DNA of 64,000 nucleotides, taken from Streptomyces echinatus (GTDB lineage: Bacteria; Actinomycetota; Actinomycetes; Streptomycetales; Streptomycetaceae). Location: contig NZ_JACHJK010000001.1 of the NCBI RefSeq assembly GCF_014203595.1, positions 932,582-996,581 on the forward strand, read 5' to 3'. Shown here one piece after another: positions 58,568-64,000 of the stretch. The notes beneath the pieces were generated by a model that saw only the letters and a program-made list of their open reading frames with translations, searched no databases and was not told the DNA's origin. The position numbers were made by a program, and so were the translations under genes. Numbering within the stretch: position 1 is the stretch's first letter; every line of letters begins with the position of its first letter.

Positions 58568-59551
58568 TCAGCCGTCCGCGCTCCGGTACAGCGCGGCGGT
58601 CCGCGCCGCGTCCGCCGCGAACCGCTCCCGCAGCCCGGCCGGCGCCAGCACCTCGGCCTCCGGCCCGAGCGCCGTCAGCTGGGTGTGCGCGACCTCCTCC
58701 GACTCCACGGGCAGCGTCACCGTCACCCAGCCCCCGGCGTCCGGCGAACCAGCACCGTCCAGCGCCTCCCGCGCGCCGAGCGGGTCGACGGCGTGCGGCA
58801 GCCTGCGCACCCCGTCCGGGGAGAGCCGTACGACGACCTCGGCGCGCAGGATCGACCGGGCGAACCGCTCGGCCTGGTCCGCCCAGAAACCGGGCAGGTC
58901 GAAGCCGGGGTCCCGGTCGAACGTCGCGTCGAGGGCGTCGACGGTGCCGAACCGGTCGATCCGGTACGTCCGGAAGGAGCCGCTCTCGGCCACCCGCGCG
59001 CACAGGTACCAGATCCCCGCCTTCAGCACGAGCCCGTACGGTTCCAGCCGCCGCTCCACCTCGTGGTCCGCACGCCGGTAGCGGGCGGTGACAGGACGGT
59101 CGTCCCACACCGCCTCGGCGAGCACCGGCAGCGGCGCGGGGGTCTCCGGCTCCCGGAACCAGGCCGGAGCGTCCAGGTGGAACCGCTGGGCGGCCGTGTC
59201 CGGGGCGTCCCGCAGCGAGGGCAGCAGCGCCGCGGCGACCTTCAGCCGGGCCGCGGAGGCCGCGTCCTGAAGCCCCATCTCCCTGAGCGCCCCCGGCACC
59301 CCGCTCAGGAACAGCGCCTCGGCCTCGCTCCTGGCCAGGCCGGTGAGCCGGGTCCGGTAGCCGCCGACCAGCCGGTACCCGCCGGCCCGCCCCCGGTCGG
59401 CGTACACCGGCACCCCGGCCTCGGACAGCGCCTGCGCGTCCCGCGTCACGGTCCGCTCCGACACCTCCAGCTCCCGGGCCAGCTCGGCGGCGGTCATGGC
59501 GGGACGGGACTGGAGGAGCAGAACCATCTTGATGAGGCGAGCGGCACGCAT
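58568..59551 (-). CDS. WYL-domain transcriptional regulator
   Basis: This 327-residue regulator has an N-terminal DeoR/YafY-type helix-turn-helix (MTAAELARELEVSERTVTRD) and a WYL domain with YGLVLKAGIWYLCARVAESG and RTYRIDRFG. A C-terminal WCX-like segment ends it. WYL proteins sense nucleic acids or nucleotides and often control DNA damage or phage-related genes. It should regulate itself and possibly the DUF4240 gene. Confidence 0.9.
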   Translation of the reverse strand: MRAARLIKMVLLLQSRPAMTAAELARELEVSERTVTRDAQALSEAGVPVYADRGRAGGYRLVGGYRTRLTGLARSEAEALFLSGVPGALREMGLQDAASAARLKVAAALLPSLRDAPDTAAQRFHLDAPAWFREPETPAPLPVLAEAVWDDRPVTARYRRADHEVERRLEPYGLVLKAGIWYLCARVAESGSFRTYRIDRFGTVDALDATFDRDPGFDLPGFWADQAERFARSILRAEVVVRLSPDGVRRLPHAVDPLGAREALDGAGSPDAGGWVTVTLPVESEEVAHTQLTALGPEAEVLAPAGLRERFAADAARTAALYRSADG

Positions 59552-59580
59552 GCCCTCATCATGCCGGGGGGGGACCGACA

Positions 59581-59614
59581 GGAAAGGGGCACGGCAGCGG
59601 CCGTACCCCTTTCC
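59581..59614 (-). terminator. Terminator after aceE
   Basis: A 9-bp stem (59581-59589 with 59606-59614) continues as ACGGC/GCCGT after one mismatch. It lies 14 bases past the aceE stop in the transcription direction and 29 bases before the WYL gene start. Confidence 0.85.
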
Positions 59615-59628
59615 CGGAACCCCGGTGC

Positions 59629-62331
59629 TTACAGCCCGTACTTCTCGCGGGCTTCCTTCACCGCCGTGGCCTTGACCTCGCCGCGCCGGGCGAGCTGGGC
59701 CAGGGCCGCGACGACGATCGACTCGGCGTCGACGCCGAAGTGGCGGCGGGCGGCCTCACGGGTGTCCGACAGACCGAAGCCGTCGGCGCCCAGCGAGGAC
59801 CAGTCCTGCTCCACCCACTGCGCGATCTGGTCCGGCACCTGGCGCATGTAGTCGGAGACGGCCAGGACGGGACCCTCGGCACCCTGCAGCGCCTGGCGGA
59901 CGAACGGCACCCGCTCCTCGCCGCGCAGCAGCGCCGCGTCGGCGTCCATCGCGTCCCGGCGCAGCTCGGACCAGGAGGTCGCGGACCACACGTCGGCGGC
60001 CACGCCCCACTCCTCGGCGAGCATCCGCTGGGCCTGAAGGGTCCAGTGGATCGCCGTACCGGAGCCGAGCAGCTGGATGCGCGGGGCGTTGGCCGGGGCG
60101 GTCACGCCCGCGGACTCCGCCGTGTTGAAGCGGTACAGGCCCTTGACGATGCCCTCGTCGATGCCGAGACCGGCCGGCTTGGCCGGCTGCGGCAGCGGCT
60201 CGTTGTAGACCGTCAGGTAGTAGAAGACGTTCTGGTCCTCGCCCGGCTTGGCCTCGCCGTACATCCGGCGCAGACCCTCACGGACGATCACCGCGATCTC
60301 GTAGGCGAACGCGGGGTCGTACGTCAGCGCGGCCGGGTTGGTCGCGGCGATGACCGGGGAGTGGCCGTCGGCGTGCTGCAGGCCCTCACCGGTGAGGGTC
60401 GTACGGCCCGCCGTCGCGCCGACGAGGAAGCCGCGGCCGAGCTGGTCGCCGAGCTGCCACATCTGGTCGGCGGTGCGCTGCCAGCCGAACATCGAGTAGA
60501 AGATGTAGAACGGGATCATCGCCTCGCCGTGCGTCGCGTACGCGCTGGACGCGGCGATGAAGTCGGCCATCGAACCGGCCTCGGTGATCCCCTCGTTGAG
60601 GATCTGGCCGTTCTTGGCCTCCTTGTAGTACATCAGCTGGTCGCGGTCGACCGGCTCGTACGTCTGGCCCTTGGGCGAGTAGATGCCCAGCGACGGGAAC
60701 AGCGACTCCATGCCGAAGGTGCGCGCCTCGTCGGGGACGATCGGCACCCAGCGCTTGCCGGTCTCCTTGTCGCGGACCAGGTCCTTGACCAGCCGGACGA
60801 AGGCCATCGTGGTGGCCACGTTCTGCGAGCCGGAACCCTTGTCGAAGGAGGCGAACGCCTTCTCGGCGGGGGCGGGCAGCGGGGCCAGCGCGTGGGTGCG
60901 GCGGGCCGGGGCCGGTCCGCCGAGGGCCGCGCGGCGCTCCTGGAGGTAGCGGACCTCGGGGGAGTCGGCGCCGGGGTGGCCGTAGGGCACCACGCCGTCG
61001 GTGAAGTCGCTGTCCTTGATGGGCAGCTCCAGCAGGTCCCGCATCGTCTTGAACTCGTCCACCGTCAGCTTCTTCATCTGGTGGTTGGCGTTCTTCGACG
61101 CGAAGCCCTCGCCGAGGGTGTGGCCCTTGACCGTCTGGGCCAGGATCACGGTCGGCGCGCCCTTGTGCTCGACGGCGGCCTTGTACGCGGCGTAGACCTT
61201 GCGGGCCTCGTGACCACCGCGCGAGAGGTGGAAGCACTCGAGGATCTTGTCGTCGCTCAGCAGCTTCGCCATCTCGGCGAGCGCCGGGTCCTTGCCGAAG
61301 AAGTCCTCGCGGATGTAGGCGGCACCGCGCGTCTGGTACGTCTGGATCTGCGCGTCGGGTACCTCGCGCAGGCGGCGTACGAGCGCGCCGGTGGTGTCGA
61401 GCTGGAACAGCTCGTCCCAGGCCGTGCCCCACAGCGTCTTGATGACGTTCCAGCCGGCGCCGCGGAACTGGGCCTCCAGCTCCTGCACGATCTTGAAGTT
61501 GGCGCGGACCGGGCCGTCGAGGCGCTGCAGGTTGCAGTTGATGACGAAGGTGAGGTTGTCCAGCTCCTCACGGGCGGCGAGCGCGAGGGCCGCCGTCGAC
61601 TCCGGCTCGTCCATCTCGCCGTCGCCGAGGAACGCCCACACGTGCGAGGCGGAGACGTCCTTGATGGCGCGGTTGGTCAGGTAGCGGTTGAAGCGCGCCT
61701 GGTAGATCGCGGAGAGCGGGCCGAGGCCCATCGACACCGTCGGGAACTCCCACAGCCAGGGCAGACGCCGCGGGTGCGGGTACGACGGCAGGCCGTTGCC
61801 GCCGGCCTCCTGGCGGAAGTTGTCCAGGTGCGCCTCGTTCAGGCGGCCGTCGAGGAAAGCGCGGGCGTAGATGCCGGGGGAGGCGTGGCCCTGGATGTAG
61901 AGCTGGTCGCCGGACCCGTCGGCCTCCTTGCCCTTGAAGAAGTGGTTGAAGCCGGTCTCGTACAGCCAGGCCGCGGAGGCGAAGGTGGCGATGTGGCCGC
62001 CGACGCCGTACTTCGAGCCGCGGGTCACCATGGCGGCCGCGTTCCAGCGGTTCCAGGCGGTGATCCGGGCCTCCATCTCCGGGTCACCGGGCAGGCCCGG
62101 CTCGGCGGAGGTGGGGATGGTGTTGACGTAGTCCGTCTCGAGGAGCTTCGGCAGCGCGATGCCGCCCGCCTCGGCGCGCTCCAGCGTGCGGCGCATCAGG
62201 TACGCGGCGCGGTGCGAACCGGCCTCCCTGGCGACGGCGTCGAGGGAGGCCTGCCATTCGGCGGTCTCCTCCGGGTCGCGGTCCGGGAGCTGGTCGAGCG
62301 CGCTCGGCTGGATGGCGTGGGGGTCGGTCAT
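59629..62331 (-). CDS. aceE: Pyruvate dehydrogenase E1 component (homodimeric, AceE)
   Basis: This 900-residue thiamine diphosphate enzyme decarboxylates pyruvate and passes the acetyl group to a lipoyl E2. The cofactor motif is GDGEMDEP (236-243) followed by NCN (265-267). The sequence continues through HIATFASAAWLYETGFNHFF and ends AREKYGL. ATG 62331 follows an AAGG-type site; it is chosen over an upstream ATG at 62367. The aceE-type E1 has no alpha/beta split. A palindrome lies in the upstream gap, and a GntR regulator gene sits upstream on the same strand. Confidence 0.96.
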   Translation of the reverse strand: MTDPHAIQPSALDQLPDRDPEETAEWQASLDAVAREAGSHRAAYLMRRTLERAEAGGIALPKLLETDYVNTIPTSAEPGLPGDPEMEARITAWNRWNAAAMVTRGSKYGVGGHIATFASAAWLYETGFNHFFKGKEADGSGDQLYIQGHASPGIYARAFLDGRLNEAHLDNFRQEAGGNGLPSYPHPRRLPWLWEFPTVSMGLGPLSAIYQARFNRYLTNRAIKDVSASHVWAFLGDGEMDEPESTAALALAAREELDNLTFVINCNLQRLDGPVRANFKIVQELEAQFRGAGWNVIKTLWGTAWDELFQLDTTGALVRRLREVPDAQIQTYQTRGAAYIREDFFGKDPALAEMAKLLSDDKILECFHLSRGGHEARKVYAAYKAAVEHKGAPTVILAQTVKGHTLGEGFASKNANHQMKKLTVDEFKTMRDLLELPIKDSDFTDGVVPYGHPGADSPEVRYLQERRAALGGPAPARRTHALAPLPAPAEKAFASFDKGSGSQNVATTMAFVRLVKDLVRDKETGKRWVPIVPDEARTFGMESLFPSLGIYSPKGQTYEPVDRDQLMYYKEAKNGQILNEGITEAGSMADFIAASSAYATHGEAMIPFYIFYSMFGWQRTADQMWQLGDQLGRGFLVGATAGRTTLTGEGLQHADGHSPVIAATNPAALTYDPAFAYEIAVIVREGLRRMYGEAKPGEDQNVFYYLTVYNEPLPQPAKPAGLGIDEGIVKGLYRFNTAESAGVTAPANAPRIQLLGSGTAIHWTLQAQRMLAEEWGVAADVWSATSWSELRRDAMDADAALLRGEERVPFVRQALQGAEGPVLAVSDYMRQVPDQIAQWVEQDWSSLGADGFGLSDTREAARRHFGVDAESIVVAALAQLARRGEVKATAVKEAREKYGL

Positions 62332-62449
62332 GTCGCCGCCTTCCTCAGTCGAAGGGGGTTCCCTCATCGGTAAGGGGTTGGGGGTGCCCTAGGTCTTTGG
62401 CAGGACAGGGCTGGACTTCGGTGGAAGTCCGTCGGCGACTGTAACTCCC

Positions 62450-62466
62450 TGATCGATGATCGATCA
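62450..62466. promoter_or_regulatory. Palindrome upstream of aceE
   Basis: TGATCGAT-G-ATCGATCA is a perfect 17-base palindrome in the 257-base gap between aceE and the GntR-family gene. It lies about 120 bases before the aceE start. It is a candidate operator for the adjacent GntR/FadR-type regulator, by analogy to PdhR. Confidence 0.55.
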
Positions 62467-62507
62467 AAGGGTTGAGGGCGAAAACCTCTTGATTTGAAGA
62501 AAGTCGG

Positions 62508-62538
62508 CACCGGGTGCCTTCGATCATGGCACCCGGTG
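62508..62538. terminator. Terminator after the GntR-family gene
   Basis: A perfect 11-bp stem pairs 62508-62518 with 62528-62538 around a 9-base loop. On the minus strand it is followed by a T-rich run. It lies 51 bases past the regulator's stop. Confidence 0.85.
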
Positions 62539-62588
62539 ACGCCGAAATGCCGGGTTTTCGCAGGTGAGCAGGGGGATGCTCGGGTGCG

Positions 62589-63212
62589 TCAGGGGCGCGG
62601 GGCGCACCCGAGGACGTGCGCCTTGACCAGTTCCGGGATCCGCGGATCCCGGCGCTTGAACGCCTGCACCAGCTCCTCGTGCTCCTCCGCGTACGACTGC
62701 TGGACGGTGCCCAGCCAGCGGATCGACAGCGCCGTGAAGACCTCGATGCCGAGACCTTCCCAGGTGTGCAGCAGCACCGAGTTGTGGGCCGCGCGGACCA
62801 GTTCACGGTGGAAGCCGACCGTGTGGCGCACCTGGGCCGTGCCGTCCGCGTTGCGGTCGGCCTCGTACAGGGCCATGACGTGCGGCTCCAGCGCCGAGCA
62901 GTCCTCCGCGAGGCGGTCCGCCGCCAGCTCGGCCGCGATGGCCTCCAGGCCGGCCCGGACCGGGTAGCTCTCCTCCAGGTCGGCCGCGGTCAGATTGCGG
63001 ACCCGGACGCCCTTGTTGGGGGCCGACTCGATCAGGCGGAGGGTCTCCAGCTCACGCAGGGCCTCCCGGACCGGGGTCTGGCTGACCTCCAGCTCGGTGG
63101 CGATCCGGCGCTCCACGATGCGCTCGCCCGGCTGCCAGCGCCCGCTGACGATCCCCTCCACGATGTGCTCGCGGATCTGTTCGCGCAGCGAGTGGACGAC
63201 GGGCGCGGTCAT
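62589..63212 (-). CDS. GntR-family (FadR/FCD type) transcriptional regulator
   Basis: This 207-residue regulator has a GntR winged helix at residues 10-70 (GRWQPGERIVERRIATELEV, SQTPVREALRELE) and an FCD ligand-binding domain with conserved D/H metal ligands (VGFHRELVRAAHNSVLL). The ATG at 63212 follows GAAGGAG. The position directly upstream of aceE suggests control of pyruvate dehydrogenase by a small organic acid, as PdhR does in E. coli; that is inference. The TTGTCTAAAC word just upstream of the gene may be an operator half. Confidence 0.88.
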   Translation of the reverse strand: MTAPVVHSLREQIREHIVEGIVSGRWQPGERIVERRIATELEVSQTPVREALRELETLRLIESAPNKGVRVRNLTAADLEESYPVRAGLEAIAAELAADRLAEDCSALEPHVMALYEADRNADGTAQVRHTVGFHRELVRAAHNSVLLHTWEGLGIEVFTALSIRWLGTVQQSYAEEHEELVQAFKRRDPRIPELVKAHVLGCAPRP

Positions 63213-63434
63213 GAGGGCTCCTTCGGGAGGGCTGACGTTTAGACAATACGGCGGGTTCGCTCCGTGGGTAGGGCGCGTGGGGGTGCTTTGGTGCAGGTGA
63301 GACGAGGCGCACACGGAGTGTGTGGCGCGTTCGGGCCCGGGTCCGTCCGTGTTCGGGCGGGAGCGGGCCGTATGCGGCCCGTCACCCGGTGCCCCGCGTC
63401 CCTCGTGGGGTCGCGGCCGGTCCTGCACGGAAAG

Positions 63435-63469
63435 CGGCGCCCCGCCCGGAGGATCCGGACGGGGCGCCG
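63435..63469 (-). terminator. Terminator after the acyltransferase gene
   Basis: A perfect 10-bp stem (63435-63444 with 63460-63469) encloses a second short stem (CCGGA/TCCGG). It lies 19 bases past the stop of the acyltransferase on the minus strand. Confidence 0.88.
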
Positions 63470-63487
63470 TACTGCCCGATCAGAGGA

Positions 63488-64000
63488 TCAGAGGCCGAGC
63501 TCGACCTCGAACTCGCCCGCCTCCAGGATCGCCTTGACCGCCGTCAGGTAGCGGGCCGCGTCGGCGCCGTCCACCAGGCGGTGGTCGTAGGAGAGGGTCA
63601 GGTAGGTCATGTCGCGGACGCCGATGACCGTGCCCTCCTCGGTCTCGATGACGGCCGGACGCTTGACCGTGGCACCGATGCCGAGGATCGCGACCTGGCC
63701 CGGCGGCACGATGATCGTGTCGAACAGCGCGCCGCGCGAACCGGTGTTGGAGATGGTGAAGGTCGCGCCGGACAGCTCGTCCGGGGTGATCTTGTTGGCG
63801 CGGACCTTGCCGGCCAGCTCCGCCGTGGCCTTGGCGATGCCCGCGATGTTGAGGTCGCCGGCGTGCTTGATGACCGGGGTCATCAGGCCCTTCTCGGAGT
63901 CCACCGCGATTCCGACGTTCTCGGAGTCGAAGTAGGTGATCGTGCCCTCGGCCTCGTTGATCTTGGCGTTGATGACCGGGTGGGCCTTCAGCGCCTGGGC
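63488..64000 (-). CDS. sucB: Dihydrolipoamide acyltransferase (E2), C-terminal part
   Basis: The last 170 residues of an E2 catalytic domain are visible; the gene starts beyond the window. The sequence includes KINEAEGTITYFDSENVGIA, GATFTISNTGSRGALFDTII and the active site SYDHRLVDGADAARYL with the catalytic His. It transfers acyl groups from lipoate to CoA. The features fit the succinyl-transferring SucB or the combined actinobacterial E2; the exact substrate cannot be settled from this part. It is followed by the terminator at 63435-63469. Confidence 0.9.
   Translation of the reverse strand, partial: AQALKAHPVINAKINEAEGTITYFDSENVGIAVDSEKGLMTPVIKHAGDLNIAGIAKATAELAGKVRANKITPDELSGATFTISNTGSRGALFDTIIVPPGQVAILGIGATVKRPAVIETEEGTVIGVRDMTYLTLSYDHRLVDGADAARYLTAVKAILEAGEFEVELGL

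Noticed and set aside
59740..62373. 877-codon plus-strand frame opposite aceE
   Set aside because: It mirrors the aceE reading frame. aceE has a full set of catalytic motifs, so the opposite frame is a shadow.

Overview
The window is chromosomal DNA from a high-GC actinomycete, almost certainly a Streptomyces. Evidence: very strong GC bias at third codon positions, many GTG starts, GGAGG-type ribosome binding sites, and characteristic genes (malEFG-aglA, paired glutamine synthetases glnA and glnII with GlnR boxes, pspAB-htpX, lipA-lipB, and a whiE-type spore pigment cluster). No tRNA, rRNA, CRISPR array, insertion sequence or prophage was seen.

Layout. Positions 1-11540 hold a starch and maltodextrin block: the end of malE, then malF, malG, the cytoplasmic alpha-glucosidase aglA, a secreted alpha-amylase and a giant secreted amylase-pullulanase. 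The two secreted enzymes digest starch outside the cell, the ABC transporter imports the oligosaccharides, and AglA cleaves them inside. MalR-type dyads precede both secreted enzymes. Positions 11573-19318 carry an isomerase, a TetR/ferredoxin reductase/diiron protein operon, a membrane protein with a sigma-factor-like head, a TPR protein, a lipoprotein and a secreted DUF1996 protein. Positions 19455-25212 hold a two-component system, an epimerase, a GlnRII-like regulator, a HEAT-repeat gene with an apparent frameshift, and glnII with a four-half-site GlnR box. Positions 25355-35436 hold mixed regulators, hydrolases, small membrane proteins, pspAB-htpX and a probably acquired hypothetical gene pair.

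glnA (35843-37252) has its own GlnR box and faces an RDD membrane protein. Positions 38082-47432 form an accessory island. It contains a complete whiE/sch/cur-type type II polyketide spore pigment cluster: a divergent hydroxylase, SchA/CurD-like protein, cupin, KS-alpha, KS-beta, ACP, aromatase and cyclase. An O-methyltransferase and a secreted beta-helix protein run toward it. From memory, in S. coelicolor glnA and its RDD neighbour lie next to the DUF4191/lipA/lipB genes and whiE is elsewhere, so the island looks like an insertion or relocation.

Positions 47559-64000 return to core functions: DUF4191, lipA and lipB (lipoate for 2-oxoacid dehydrogenases), an NsdA-like regulator, an amine-oxidase-like flavoprotein, an epimerase, an acetyltransferase, a MarP-like protease, a peptidoglycan amidase, a WYL regulator, pyruvate dehydrogenase E1 (aceE) with a GntR regulator, and the catalytic end of a dihydrolipoamide acyltransferase. 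lipA, lipB, aceE and the acyltransferase belong to one metabolic theme.

I did not find a clearly new defence or mobile system. The most unusual items are the pigment island beside glnA, the sigma-like membrane protein, the pair of Q/N/G-linker secreted proteins, the GlnR box that overlaps a MarR stop codon, and the HEAT-gene frameshift.
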